Below are positions 53,737 through 62,837 of a stretch of DNA of 64,000 nt, piece by piece. The position numbers and the translations under genes are program-made. Numbering within the stretch: position 1 is the first letter of the stretch; each line of letters starts with the position of its first letter. The notes under the pieces were generated by a model. It had not been told where the DNA came from, made no database searches, and worked only from the letters and a program-made list of their open reading frames with translations. The DNA is from JAMXLO01 sp963794185 (GTDB lineage: Bacteria; Pseudomonadota; Alphaproteobacteria; Acetobacterales; Acetobacteraceae): assembly GCA_963794185.1 (NCBI GenBank), contig CAWCDM010000113.1, positions 67,315 to 131,314 on the forward strand, written 5' to 3'.

Positions 53737-54786
53737 GTGCATCTCTTCAAGCAGCATGCGGTCACGGACATTGCGGAAGCCACGGCGGCGATCCCGGTGA
53801 TCGACTATGGTCCGTATTTCGCCGGCGAGCCGGGCGCGCTGGAACGCCTGACGGACGATGTGCGGTATGCCTGCGAGAACATCGGGTTCTTCTACGCTCT
53901 GAACCATGGCGTGCCGCAAGAGGTCATCGACCGCGGTTTCGCCGCGTCGCGGCGGTTCCATGCGCTGCCGCTGGAGGAGAAACTGAAGCTGCGGCTGAAC
54001 GAAAACAATATCGGCTACATGCCGATGAACGCCTCGGTGCAGGGTGCGTCGCAGGTGCATAAGGCGACCAAGCCCAACCAGAACGAGAGCTTCTTCATCA
54101 GCCACGATCGCGGGCCGGAACACCCCGACGTTGTGGCGGGGCTACCCCTGCGGGGGCGCAACCAGTGGCCGGAAAGCTTGCCGGATCTGCACGCGGACAT
54201 GATGGAATATTTCCGCGCACTCGGTGCGATGTGCGACCGCATGTTGCCGCCGTTCGCGGTGGCACTCGGCATGCCCGCGGGTTGCTTCGCGCCATATTTC
54301 GCAAACGAGTGCCACGCCAACCTGCGCTTCCTGCACTACCCGCCGCAGCAGGACATGAGCGAGAACACCTTCGGCACCGCGCCGCACACCGACAACAGCT
54401 TCATGACCGCGCTCGCGCGCACCGACGTGCCGGGACTGGCGATCCGTCTGCCGACCGGGGAATGGTTCCCGCCGCCGGTGATTCCCGGCACGTTCCTGAT
54501 CAACCTGGGCAACATCATGCGGCGCTGGTCGAACGACCGGTTCCTGTCGACGCCGCATGGCGTAATCAACAAATCCGGCACCGACCGCTATTCGATCGCG
54601 TATTTCCATAGCCCGAACCCGGCCTCGGTGATCGAATGCCTCCTAAGCTGCGTGTCCGCCGACAATCCGCCGCGCTACCCGCCGGCACTCTATCGCGACC
54701 TGGTGCTGGCGTTCTATCGGGCGAACTACTTCCACCAGAAGGGCCACAAATCCGAGGCCGCCGTGCTTGCCGGTGCGGCCGACTGA
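53737..54786 (+). CDS. Isopenicillin N synthase-like Fe(II)/2-oxoglutarate oxygenase
   Basis: 349 residues. The N-terminal DIOX_N part is IPVIDYGPYFAGE and ENIGFFYALNHGVP; the catalytic jelly roll supplies His-x-Asp in TAPHTDNSFMTAL, the distal His in FLSTPHGVINKSG, and R-x-S in TDRYSIAYFHSP. Related bacterial enzymes hydroxylate or desaturate small molecules. It starts with GTG at 53737 after CGGGAG. The ThDP enzyme follows 19 bases later, so the two are co-transcribed. Confidence 0.9.
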   Translation: MHLFKQHAVTDIAEATAAIPVIDYGPYFAGEPGALERLTDDVRYACENIGFFYALNHGVPQEVIDRGFAASRRFHALPLEEKLKLRLNENNIGYMPMNASVQGASQVHKATKPNQNESFFISHDRGPEHPDVVAGLPLRGRNQWPESLPDLHADMMEYFRALGAMCDRMLPPFAVALGMPAGCFAPYFANECHANLRFLHYPPQQDMSENTFGTAPHTDNSFMTALARTDVPGLAIRLPTGEWFPPPVIPGTFLINLGNIMRRWSNDRFLSTPHGVINKSGTDRYSIAYFHSPNPASVIECLLSCVSADNPPRYPPALYRDLVLAFYRANYFHQKGHKSEAAVLAGAAD

Positions 54787-54805
54787 TCGAGGGGAAAACG
54801 ACACG

Positions 54806-56477
54806 ATGAAAGCCTACGAAGCGATTGCGCAGTCCCTGATTGCCGAGGGCGTGACGGACTTCTTCGGCCTGATGGGCGACGGCAACATGTGGCTGTGGGG
54901 GGCGCTGTGCCGCAATCCCTCGGTGAAACCTTACAATGCGCGTCACGAGTCGATGGCCGTGTCGATGGCCGACGGATACACCCGCGCCACCGGCAAGATC
55001 GGCGTCGCGATGGTCACCTGCGGGCCTGGCCTGACACAATGCGGCACCTCGCTCATCGCGGCCTATCGCGGCAAGACGCCACTCGTGCTGATCGCCGGCG
55101 AAATCGAGGCCGGAGCCAAGAACAGCACCCAGACGATGGACCAACGGCGCTTCACCGAAGCGAGCAGCGCGCGCTTTTTCACGCTCACCACCCTCGACAA
55201 CATGGCCGAGGAAATTGCCGAGGCGTTCTACGCCGCGCGCACGGGTCGCGGACCTGTCGTGCTGAACCTGCCGATGGGCCTGCAGGAAGAAACCTTCGAC
55301 TGGGACTACGAATATCGCCCATCGACCCAATTCCTGCCGCCTCGCGTGGAAACGCCAAGTCCCGACCTGCTGGCGCCAGTCATCGAGAAGCTGATCGCCG
55401 CGGAACGCCCGGTCATCATCGCCGGCCGTGGCGCGCGTGCGGCCAACGCGAAGGACGAGATCGTCAAACTGGCCAACCGCGTCGGCGCGCTGCTTGCAAC
55501 CTCGCTGCAGGGCAAAGGGTATTTTGCGGGTCATAAGTGGGACGTCGGCATCGCCGGCGCGTTCGCATCGGCTCCGTCGGAGCAATTGCTGGCCGACGCG
55601 GACTTCGTGCTGGGTGTTGGCGCGGAGCTCGGCTATTACACCACCGAAGGCGGACTGCTGTTTCCCTCGGCCGAGGTTGCACGCATAGACATCAAGCCGA
55701 TGCCCGAGGAGATCGGCGTCATCCCGGGCCTGTATGTACAGGGTGATGGACGCAAGGCGGTGGCCGCGATCAATGAGGCACTGGAAGCGCGTCAGGTTCG
55801 CAAGGAAGGTTTCCGAACCGCGGCGACCATGGAGGTGCTCGACGCGCCGCCGCACCGGTTCGATACGCCGAAGGATGGCCTCGATCCTCGCACCCTCGCC
55901 TGGAACCTGGGAGCCGCGCTGCCGAAAGGGGCGCTGCTGACCTGCGGCGCCGGTCATTTCTTCTCCTGGGTCGCGATGTATTCGCCGCTGCCGGAAGGCG
56001 TGGAAATCCAGGTACTGGTACGGCTTCGGCGCGGTGGGCCAGGGGATCGGCGTGGCGATCGGCACTGGCGCCGGCAATCCTGGCCGCCAGCACATCGCAG
56101 TCGAGGGCGATGGCAGCCTGATGTTCAACCTCCAGGAGCTGGAAACGATCGTCCGCCACAAGATGCAAATGGTGCTGGTGGTGTGGAACGATGCCGGTTA
56201 CGGCGCAGAGGTGCACAAGCTTGTGGCGAAAGGCTTCGATGAAAAGCTGGCGCAGTGGGAGTCGCCGGATTTCGTGGCTTTGGCCAAGGCATTTGGAGGC
56301 GACGGCGTGTTGCTGAAGGACGCTTCTGAACTTGGTGGCGCGATCGCCGCCGGGCTGCGGAAGGGCGGCCTCTATTTAATCGATGCGCGCGTCTCGCCGA
56401 CCACGCCGACCGATCCGTACGCGAAGGTGCATTTCGGCATCGAGAGCCACGCCCCGCTGCTGCGCCCCGTGGCGTAG
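54806..56477 (+). pseudogene. ThDP-dependent decarboxylase/acetolactate synthase-like enzyme, frameshifted
   Basis: From ATG 54806, the N-terminal PYR domain has the catalytic Glu in YNARHESMAVSMADGYTRA, and the central domain has RPVIIAGRGARAANAKDEI. At about 56011 an extra G shifts the frame (VEIQ then YWYGFGAVGQGIG); the PP domain follows with VEGDGSLMFNLQELETI and VVWNDAGYGAE, the cofactor-binding GDG-N motif. Total is about 556 residues, full length. Substrate may be a 2-keto acid such as benzoylformate or an oxalyl/phenylpyruvate type. One base decides whether it works. Confidence 0.87.
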
Positions 56478-56480
56478 CGG

Positions 56481-57053
56481 ATGCACTTCGAGGGCGAGTT
56501 CCGCGTCCCCGGCAGGGCGGAGGATGTGATCCATCGCTTCGCCGACGTGCCACGCATGGCGCGCTGCATGCCCGGCGCGATGCTGGAAGCCCAGTCGGAA
56601 GATGGCTCATGGCCGGGCGCAATGGTGGTCGCATTTGGTCCCAAGCAAATCAACTTCAAGGGCCGGGTGACCTGCGAGTTCGATTTCGCAGCCAGGACCG
56701 GCACGCTTCAAGGCCGCGGCACGGCAGACATGCGGGCGGCACGGATCGGCGTTAAGGTCGCCTTCGCATTGCGCGACGATCCGGCAGCGGCGACGCCGAC
56801 GACCATCGTTGCGATCACGTCGGACGCGGAACTGGGGGGCGTACTGGCGGACTTTGCCCGCACCGGCGGGATCGCCGTGGCGAACGTCATCATGCAGGAC
56901 TTCGCCCGCCGCGCGGCGGAGGAATTCTCCAGCGACACGCCGGCGCCCCAGCATGCAGCGGCGCAACTGTCGGCGCATCGCGTGCTGTGGCAGGTCATCA
57001 AGACGAAGCTGGCGCAATTCGCGCGCTGGCTCGGCATCGCAACGGCGTCATGA
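56481..57053 (+). CDS. SRPBCC/CoxG family protein
   Basis: 190 residues. The first 140 form the CoxG-like helix-grip: FEGEFRVPGRAEDVIHRFAD, MPGAMLEAQSEDG, FKGRVTCEFDF and a final GGVLADFARTGGIAVANVIM. The tail is a predicted short amphipathic or membrane helix. CoxG-like proteins bind hydrophobic ligands or help membrane anchoring of molybdenum enzymes; no coxMSL genes are present, so a ligand-binding role in this cluster is more likely. It starts 4 bases after the ThDP gene stop. Confidence 0.82.
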   Translation: MHFEGEFRVPGRAEDVIHRFADVPRMARCMPGAMLEAQSEDGSWPGAMVVAFGPKQINFKGRVTCEFDFAARTGTLQGRGTADMRAARIGVKVAFALRDDPAAATPTTIVAITSDAELGGVLADFARTGGIAVANVIMQDFARRAAEEFSSDTPAPQHAAAQLSAHRVLWQVIKTKLAQFARWLGIATAS

Positions 57054-57063
57054 ACTGCCAACC

Positions 57064-57184
57064 GCCTGGGCCCCCGCTTTCACGGGGGTGACTAAAAAAG
57101 AGGGCAACCACGCCACTTTGTCATCCCCGCCACTTTGTCAGCCACGCCACTTTGTCATCCCCGCGAAAGCGGGGACCCAGGCGC
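57064..57184. repeat. Palindrome pair with a triple CGCCACTTTGTCA repeat
   Basis: Inverted copies of a CTGGG(T/C)CCCCGCTTTC(G/A)CGGGG unit lie at 57064-57092 and about 57157-57183. Between them CGCCACTTTGTCA occurs three times, at 57111-57123, 57128-57140 and 57145-57157. The unit is the same type as at 15175-15200. Spaced between coding genes, it looks like an expanded REP-type element. Confidence 0.75.
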
Positions 57185-57189
57185 AAACA

Positions 57190-58806
57190 ATGGAGGAAAC
57201 ACTGGCCCACGCGATGAACGCGGACTACGTGGTGATCGGAGCCGGCTCGGCCGGCTGCGTCATTGCCAGCCGCCTGAGCGAAACCGGCGCGCGCGTAACG
57301 CTGCTTGAAGCGGGTCCGCGCGACTGGCATCCGATGATCCACATCCCGGCCGGCGTGCTGAAGCTCCTGCATCATCCGGTGGTCAACTGGAACTACAGTG
57401 CGGATCCCGGACCCGGCACCGCGGGCCGCGCCATCCATTGGCCGCGTGGCAAGGTTCTCGGCGGATCGAGTTCGATCAACGGCATGCTGTATGTCCGCGG
57501 CAATCCTGCCGACTTCGATGGTTGGGCGCAGATGGGTTGTCGCGGCTGGTCCTTCGACGATGTGTTGCCGCATTTCCGCAAGTCCGAGGACTATTCGCCC
57601 GGCGATGCAGAATTTCGCGGCAAGGGCGGCCCGCTCCGCGTCGAGGACTACCGCACTATCCTGCCGCTCACGCATCGCTTCGTCGAAGCCGCGCAGCAGG
57701 CGGGTTTCGCGTTCAGTCCCGATTTGAACGGCAGGACGCAGGAGGGCGTCGGCTACTCGCAGATGACGCGCAACGGCCGCTTCCGCGGCTCGACGGCGCA
57801 GACGTTTCTGGCACAGGCAAAGCGGCGTCACAATCTGCGGATCGAGACCGACGCAATGGCAACGCGCCTGCTGCTGGAAGGGAAACGCTGCGTCGGCGTC
57901 GCCTTTCGCAAGCGCGGGCAGGCTGTGGAGGTCTTTGCGGCGCGCGAGGTGATCCTGTGCGGCGGGGCGGTGAACTCCCCGCATCTGCTGCAGATTTCCG
58001 GCATCGGGCCGGCCGGGCATCTTCAGTCAATCGGTGTGCAGGTGGCGCACGACCTGTCGGGTGTCGGCGCCAATCTGCAGGACCACTACGTCGCGCGCGT
58101 TTCGCATCGGGCGAAGAATGCCGTGTCGATCAATCAGCTCGCCCACGGCATCCGCCTGGCAGCCGAGGCGTTTCGTTTCGTGGCGACTGGCCGCGGTGCG
58201 CTGACGTTCGGGGTGACCAGCGCCCAGGTGTTCTGCCGCTCCCGCGAAGGGTTGGCGAGCCCTGACCTGCAGCTTCTGTTCACGCCCGCCAGCTACGATG
58301 CCGCCCGGTTTGGCCAATTGGAACTTAAGCCGGGGATGACCGTCGCGGTGTGTCCCGTGCGGCCGGACAGCCGCGGCACGATCATGGCACGTTCGGCTGA
58401 TCCGTTTGCCGCACCGGTCATCACGCCGAACTATCTGTCGGATCCAAACGACCAGCGCGTACTGAACGCGGGCCTGCGGTTCACGCGCCAGATCTTTGCC
58501 GCGCCGGCAATCGCCCAGCACAGCGTCGAGGAAACCCTGCCCGGTGCGGCTGTCGTCTCCGATGACGATTTTGCGGATTACGCGCGCCGTTACGGCACCA
58601 CGATCTTCCATCCGGTCGGCACCTGCCGCATGGGCGAAGGTCCCGGCGCGGTCGTCGATCCGCGTCTGCGTGTGCATGGGATGGACGGCCTGCGCATAAT
58701 CGATGCATCCGTGATGCCGACCCTGACGACCGGCAACACAAATGCCCCGACGATCATGATCGCCGAGAAGGGTGCGGCGATGATCCGCGAGGACGCTTCC
58801 GCCTGA
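57190..58806 (+). CDS. GMC family oxidoreductase (alcohol/choline dehydrogenase-like)
   Basis: 538 residues. FAD motif YVVIGAGSAGCVIASRLSE, first signature GKVLGGSSSINGMLYVRG, second signature VILCGGAVNSPHLLQISGIGP and active site TIFHPVGTCRMGEGPG with His, then IDASVMPTLTTGNTNAPTIMIAEKGA. All GMC features are intact. ATG 57190 is used; an ATG at 57214 just before the FAD motif is also possible. No signal peptide, so a cytoplasmic FAD enzyme oxidising an alcohol. It is the last gene of the plus-strand catabolic cluster. Confidence 0.93.
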   Translation: MEETLAHAMNADYVVIGAGSAGCVIASRLSETGARVTLLEAGPRDWHPMIHIPAGVLKLLHHPVVNWNYSADPGPGTAGRAIHWPRGKVLGGSSSINGMLYVRGNPADFDGWAQMGCRGWSFDDVLPHFRKSEDYSPGDAEFRGKGGPLRVEDYRTILPLTHRFVEAAQQAGFAFSPDLNGRTQEGVGYSQMTRNGRFRGSTAQTFLAQAKRRHNLRIETDAMATRLLLEGKRCVGVAFRKRGQAVEVFAAREVILCGGAVNSPHLLQISGIGPAGHLQSIGVQVAHDLSGVGANLQDHYVARVSHRAKNAVSINQLAHGIRLAAEAFRFVATGRGALTFGVTSAQVFCRSREGLASPDLQLLFTPASYDAARFGQLELKPGMTVAVCPVRPDSRGTIMARSADPFAAPVITPNYLSDPNDQRVLNAGLRFTRQIFAAPAIAQHSVEETLPGAAVVSDDDFADYARRYGTTIFHPVGTCRMGEGPGAVVDPRLRVHGMDGLRIIDASVMPTLTTGNTNAPTIMIAEKGAAMIREDASA

Positions 58807-58815
58807 CACTGCTTC

Positions 58816-59232
58816 TCACGGCAGACGCAGCGCCATTTCGCCCTTGAAGGCGTGGATCAGCCGCCGCCGCTGAAAGCGCCAGCCGCCCGGCTGCTTGACC
58901 AGCACGTCGTCGTACGTGCCGCAGACTGAAGGGAAGGGGCCGTTCGCGCCTTCGACCATCACCAGGTAGTTCGAGCGGGCCGTGGCGTGCGCGCCGTCGC
59001 AGTCGATGATGCTGTTCATAACGTAGTGCACGCGACGCGGTTGCGACGGTACCGACTGCTGGAGCCACGCTGCGATGTCCGCCGGACCTTTCGCGGTGCG
59101 ATATGGCGCGATCCATTCGCCGTCCTCGGCGAACAGCGCCGCCAATTCGGCGAAGCGCCCCTCGTCCATGCAGAAGCAATAGCGGTGCAGCACTTCGCGG
59201 ATCGCGTCCTTGTCCTCGATCAGCGTCGTCAT
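58816..59232 (-). CDS. SnoaL/NTF2-like protein
   Basis: 138 residues, a single cone-like NTF2 fold: DAIREVLHRYCFCMDEGRFAELAALFAEDGEWIAP, with the family's conserved Tyr and Asp region shown by RYCFCMDEGRF, and RRVHYVMNSIIDCDG and GGWRFQRRRLIHAFKG near the end. The family includes ketosteroid isomerase and dehydratase subunits and many proteins of unknown function. Its start overlaps the pdxJ stop by 4 bases, but no link to vitamin B6 synthesis is known to me. Confidence 0.85.
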   Translation of the reverse strand: MTTLIEDKDAIREVLHRYCFCMDEGRFAELAALFAEDGEWIAPYRTAKGPADIAAWLQQSVPSQPRRVHYVMNSIIDCDGAHATARSNYLVMVEGANGPFPSVCGTYDDVLVKQPGGWRFQRRRLIHAFKGEMALRLP

Positions 59233-59960
59233 GGCGCCGTCCGTGCGGCGCGCGCCTGCAGCATCAGCCGCTTCATACGCGAGACCACGGCGGGCAACCC
59301 GTCGATGATCGCCTGGCCGACAAGGAAGTGGCCGATGTTGAGCTCCACCACCTCGGGCAGCGCGGCGACGGGACCGACGTTGTCAAATGTCAGGCCGTGA
59401 CCGGCGTGACATTCCAGGCCAAGCGACGACGTCAGCGCGGCGGCTTCGCGCAGACGATCGAGTTCGCCCGGCCTGCCCTCGGCGTAGCTGCCGGTGTGCA
59501 ACTCCACCACCGCGGCGCCGATCTCGGCGGCAGCATGCAGTTGCACAGGGACCGGATCGATGAACAGCGAAACCCTGATGCCCGCGGCGGTCAGCATCGC
59601 GACGACAGGACGCAGCGCGTCGATATTGCTGGCGACATCCAGACCGCCTTCGGTGGTGACCTCCTCGCGCTTTTCCGGCACCAGGCAGCTTGCGTGCGGA
59701 CGCACCTGACAGGCGATCGCCGTCATCTCCGCGGTTGCCGCCATCTCCAGGTTCAGCGGCTTGCCGATCGCGGCGCGGATCCGACGCACGTCGTCGTCGC
59801 GGATGTGCCGACGGTCCTCGCGCAGATGGATGGTGATGCCATCGGCGCCGGCGGCAATCGCGGCCAACGCGGCATCCAGCGGATCCGGATGCACGCCGCC
59901 GCGAGCATTCCGCACGGTGGCAACATGGTCGACGTTCACGCCGAGACGAAGCGGTGTCAT
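59229..59960 (-). CDS. pdxJ: Pyridoxine 5'-phosphate synthase
   Basis: 243 residues. Condenses 1-deoxyxylulose 5-phosphate with 3-amino-2-oxopropyl phosphate in the DXP-dependent vitamin B6 pathway. Signature segments are LGVNVDHVATVRNARGG (N-terminal Asp-His), ITIHLREDRRHIRDDDV, the catalytic Glu in VELHTGSYAEG, CHAGHGLTFDNV with the active His, and VELNIGHFLVGQAI. Full length. It overlaps pdxA upstream by 4 bases and the NTF2-like gene downstream by 4, so the three are translationally coupled. Confidence 0.97.
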   Translation of the reverse strand: MTPLRLGVNVDHVATVRNARGGVHPDPLDAALAAIAAGADGITIHLREDRRHIRDDDVRRIRAAIGKPLNLEMAATAEMTAIACQVRPHASCLVPEKREEVTTEGGLDVASNIDALRPVVAMLTAAGIRVSLFIDPVPVQLHAAAEIGAAVVELHTGSYAEGRPGELDRLREAAALTSSLGLECHAGHGLTFDNVGPVAALPEVVELNIGHFLVGQAIIDGLPAVVSRMKRLMLQARAARTAP

Positions 59961-60967
59961 GCCGTGTTCCTTTGGGCGGTCGCGCGGCGTTGCGCGAGCG
60001 TCGCAGCGAGTTCGATGGCGGCGATCAGGCTGGACGGATCGGCAACGCCCTTGCCGGCGATATCGTACGCAGTGCCGTGGTCGGGCGAGGTGCGCACGAT
60101 CGGCAGGCCAAGCGTGACGTTCACCCCATGGTCCATGTCGAGCGTCTTCAGCGGGATCAGCGCCTGGTCATGGTACATGCAGATCGCCACATCGTAGCGC
60201 GCGCGCGCATTCGCGGTGAACATCGTGTCGGGCGGCCATGGACCGGAGACGTCGATGCCGGCCGCACGCAATGTCGCCATGGCGGGGGCGATGATCGTGG
60301 TCTCTTCGTCGCCGAGTGCGCCCTGTTCGCCCGCATGCGGGTTCAGTCCCGCGACGGCGAGACGCGGCTGCTCGATGCCAAAGTCGCGTTGCAGTGCGGC
60401 GGCGGTCGTGCGTGCGGCAGCGACGATGGCATCGGTGCTCAGCATGGCGATCGAATTGCGCAGCGAGGCATGCACCGTGACCGGAACGACGCGCAGCGCG
60501 GGGCTTGCCAGCATCATGATCTGCCTGCCGTGCGCGCCGGTCAGCTCGGCGAGGAATTCGGTATGCCCGGGATAGGCGAAACCGGCGTCGTACAATGCGG
60601 CCTTGTTGATCGGGTTGGTCACCATGCCGCCCGCGGCGCCGCGCAACGCGAGTGAAGCTGCACGCTCAATCGAAGCGATCACCGCTTTGGCGTTGGCTGT
60701 GTCGGGATGGCCGGGCCGCGGCGCGTTCGCCAGCCTGACCGGCAGCACGGGGAGAGCAGTTGCGAAGACCGCGCTCGCCTCGTCCGGCAACGCAACGGTC
60801 GCGATCGGCACGTCGAGCGACAATGTGCGTGCCAGCGCGGCGAGCCGTTCCGGATCGTCGAGTGTGACGAAGCATGGGCCGCTGCGATGCAGTGCCAGCC
60901 AGGCACGCAGCGTGAGTTCGCCGCCGATGCCGGCAGGATCGCCCATGGTCAGGGCGAGCGGTCTCAT
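59957..60967 (-). CDS. pdxA: 4-hydroxythreonine-4-phosphate dehydrogenase
   Basis: 336 residues. PdxA oxidises 4-phosphohydroxy-L-threonine, giving the substrate used by PdxJ. Motifs: LTMGDPAGIGGELTL at the start, VTNPINKAAL, the metal His in PGHTEFLAELTG, LNPHAGEQGALGDEE and MYHDQALIPLK with further metal ligands, then RTSPDHGTAYDIAGKG. Full length. ATG at 60967 was chosen because the conserved core starts at residue 2; upstream lies a large palindrome, not coding sequence. First gene of the pdxA-pdxJ operon. Confidence 0.97.
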   Translation of the reverse strand: MRPLALTMGDPAGIGGELTLRAWLALHRSGPCFVTLDDPERLAALARTLSLDVPIATVALPDEASAVFATALPVLPVRLANAPRPGHPDTANAKAVIASIERAASLALRGAAGGMVTNPINKAALYDAGFAYPGHTEFLAELTGAHGRQIMMLASPALRVVPVTVHASLRNSIAMLSTDAIVAAARTTAAALQRDFGIEQPRLAVAGLNPHAGEQGALGDEETTIIAPAMATLRAAGIDVSGPWPPDTMFTANARARYDVAICMYHDQALIPLKTLDMDHGVNVTLGLPIVRTSPDHGTAYDIAGKGVADPSSLIAAIELAATLAQRRATAQRNTA

Positions 60968-61057
60968 GCACCCCCTCCCCGCCCTCCCCCGCTTCGCGGG
61001 AGAGGGAGACTTTTCCCCCTCCCCCGCGAAGCGGGGGAGGGCGGGGAGGGGGGTGCA
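60968..61057. repeat. Large CTCCCCCGC palindrome pair
   Basis: Two hairpins of the CCCTCCCCCGCTTCGCGGG type face each other, so the whole 90-base stretch from CACCCCCTCCCC to GGGAGGGGGGTG also forms one long imperfect inverted repeat. It lies between the lpd stop and the pdxA start on the same strand and may separate the two transcripts. Same family as 52641-52762. Confidence 0.75.
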
Positions 61058-61070
61058 ACGGCACATGCCG

Positions 61071-62462
61071 CTAGATATGCAACGCGCGGCCCGCAACCGC
61101 CAGCGCCGCCTCCTTCACTGCCTCGTTCAAACTCGGATGCGCGTGACAGGTCCGCGCCACGTCCTCGGCCGAAGCGCCGAACTCCATCGCGGTGGTGAGT
61201 TCGGCAATCAAAGTGCCCGCATCCGGCCCGATGATGTGCGCGCCGAGTATGCGATCCGTCGTCTTGTCGGCGAGGATCTTCACAAATCCATCCGTATCGC
61301 CCATGGCGCGGGCGCGGGCATTGGCGGTGAACGGAAACTTGCCGCCATTGTAGGCCACACCGGCAGCCTTCAGTTCCTCCTCGGTCTGGCCGACCGCGGC
61401 GACCTCCGGCCAAGTGTAGACCACGCCCGGGATTGCGCCGTAGTTCACGTGCCCCGCCTGGCCGGCCAGACGTTCGGCGAGCGCGACACCTTCCTCCTCC
61501 GCCTTGTGCGCCAGCATCGGACCGGCGATGGCATCGCCGATCGCGTAGATGCCGGGGACGTTGGTCGCATAGTGTTCGTCGGTCTTCACCCGGCCCCGCT
61601 CGTCGCGTTCCACACCCGCATCGGCCAGCCCGACGCCGTCCGTATAAGGCCGACGTCCGATCGACAGCAGCACGACGTCGGCCTTCAGTTCCTCCGCGTC
61701 GCCGCCCTTCGCCGGCTCGATGGTCAACGTGACGCCGTCATTGCCCTTGCGCGCGCCGGTCACCTTCATGCCGAGCCGGAATTTGATGCCCTGGCGGGTC
61801 AAGATGCGCTCGAACGCCTTGGCGATCTCGCCGTCCATTGTTGGGACGATGCGATTGAGGAATTCGACCACCGTCACCTGCGCGCCGAGACGGCGCCAAA
61901 CGCTGCCGAGCTCCAGGCCGATATAGCCGCCGCCGATCACCACCAGATGGCCTGGCACCTTGTCGAGTTCGAGCCCGCCGGTGGAGGTGACGATCTGCTT
62001 CTCGTCCACGTCCACGCCGGCCAGCGGAACGCTTTCGCTGCCGGTGGCGATGACGATGTGCTTCGTGTCGTAGGTGGTGCGGTCGACATCGACCTTGCCG
62101 GGGCCGGCGATGCGGCCGGTGCCCTTGAGCCAGGTCACCTTGTTCTTGCGGAACAGGAACTCGACGCCCTTCACGTTGGCGGAGACGACCTCGCCTTTGC
62201 GTGCCTGCATGCGTGCGAGATCGAGCTTTACGCCGTCGATCAGCACGCCGTGATCCTTCAACGCATGTGCGGTGTGATGGAACTCCTCGGATGACTGCAG
62301 CAGGGCCTTGGAGGGGATGCAGCCGATGTTCAGGCAGGTTCCGCCCAGCGTCGCGCGCTTCTCCACGCAGGCGACCTTCATGCCGAGCTGCGCGGCACGA
62401 ATGGCGCAGACGTATCCGCCGGGACCGGAGCCGATGATGATGACATCGAAGGAGTCAGACAT
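61071..62462 (-). CDS. lpd: Dihydrolipoyl dehydrogenase (E3)
   Basis: 463 residues. FAD site DVIIIGSGPGGYVCAIRAAQ, redox disulfide GGTCLNIGCIPSKALLQ, NAD site LVVIGGGYIGLELGSVW, second FAD segment GIYAIGDAIAGPMLAHKAEEEG and the C-terminal His-Glu pair in CHAHPSLNEAVKEAAL. It reoxidises the lipoyl groups of the 2-oxoacid dehydrogenase complex. ATG at 62462. The E2 gene lies upstream on the same strand, with a small conserved gene between, so this is the tail of the odhA-odhB-lpd operon. Confidence 0.96.
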   Translation of the reverse strand: MSDSFDVIIIGSGPGGYVCAIRAAQLGMKVACVEKRATLGGTCLNIGCIPSKALLQSSEEFHHTAHALKDHGVLIDGVKLDLARMQARKGEVVSANVKGVEFLFRKNKVTWLKGTGRIAGPGKVDVDRTTYDTKHIVIATGSESVPLAGVDVDEKQIVTSTGGLELDKVPGHLVVIGGGYIGLELGSVWRRLGAQVTVVEFLNRIVPTMDGEIAKAFERILTRQGIKFRLGMKVTGARKGNDGVTLTIEPAKGGDAEELKADVVLLSIGRRPYTDGVGLADAGVERDERGRVKTDEHYATNVPGIYAIGDAIAGPMLAHKAEEEGVALAERLAGQAGHVNYGAIPGVVYTWPEVAAVGQTEEELKAAGVAYNGGKFPFTANARARAMGDTDGFVKILADKTTDRILGAHIIGPDAGTLIAELTTAMEFGASAEDVARTCHAHPSLNEAVKEAALAVAGRALHI

Positions 62463-62485
62463 GATCGGGGCTTCCATCGTCGCGG

Positions 62486-62797
62486 TTATGCATATGGGTT
62501 TGTGACCTTGGTCCAGTCGAACTCCCATACGGATCGCTGATGAACCGCAGGATCGCCCCCCCTGTCGAAGCCCGTGCTTGGACGACCATCTGACTTGCGC
62601 ACGACGAGAGACGTCAAGGGCGGTAAACCATTCTGTGCGCAATAGCGTTGCATTGGGTGCAGCATGTAGCCGACACCTCGGGCTATGCCACCCACTCTTC
62701 GCGCAATCTCCCCATAGGTCAGTTTGCGTCGGGACGTGGCCGCCTCAACAAGGATGCCCCATGTCGCAGCAAGTCTGGCTCCGTCGACAGTGGCCAT
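62486..62797 (-). CDS. Small conserved protein, winged-helix-like, between E2 and E3 genes
   Basis: 103 residues. It has the pattern WGILVEAATSRRKLTYGEIA, then VGYMLHPMQRYCAQNGLPPL and TSLVVRKSDGRPSTGF, ending VWEFDWTKVTNPY. I know similar proteins as conserved hypotheticals whose fold may be related to the DNA-binding domain of alkyltransferase-like proteins, but no catalytic Cys motif (PCHR) is present. AGGAGAGG precedes the ATG. Its place inside the 2-oxoglutarate dehydrogenase operon may be incidental. Confidence 0.7.
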   Translation of the reverse strand: MATVDGARLAATWGILVEAATSRRKLTYGEIARRVGGIARGVGYMLHPMQRYCAQNGLPPLTSLVVRKSDGRPSTGFDRGGDPAVHQRSVWEFDWTKVTNPYA

Positions 62798-62837
62798 TCT
62801 GCCTCTCCTGGTATCATCGTGTCGCTCCTTATGCCGA

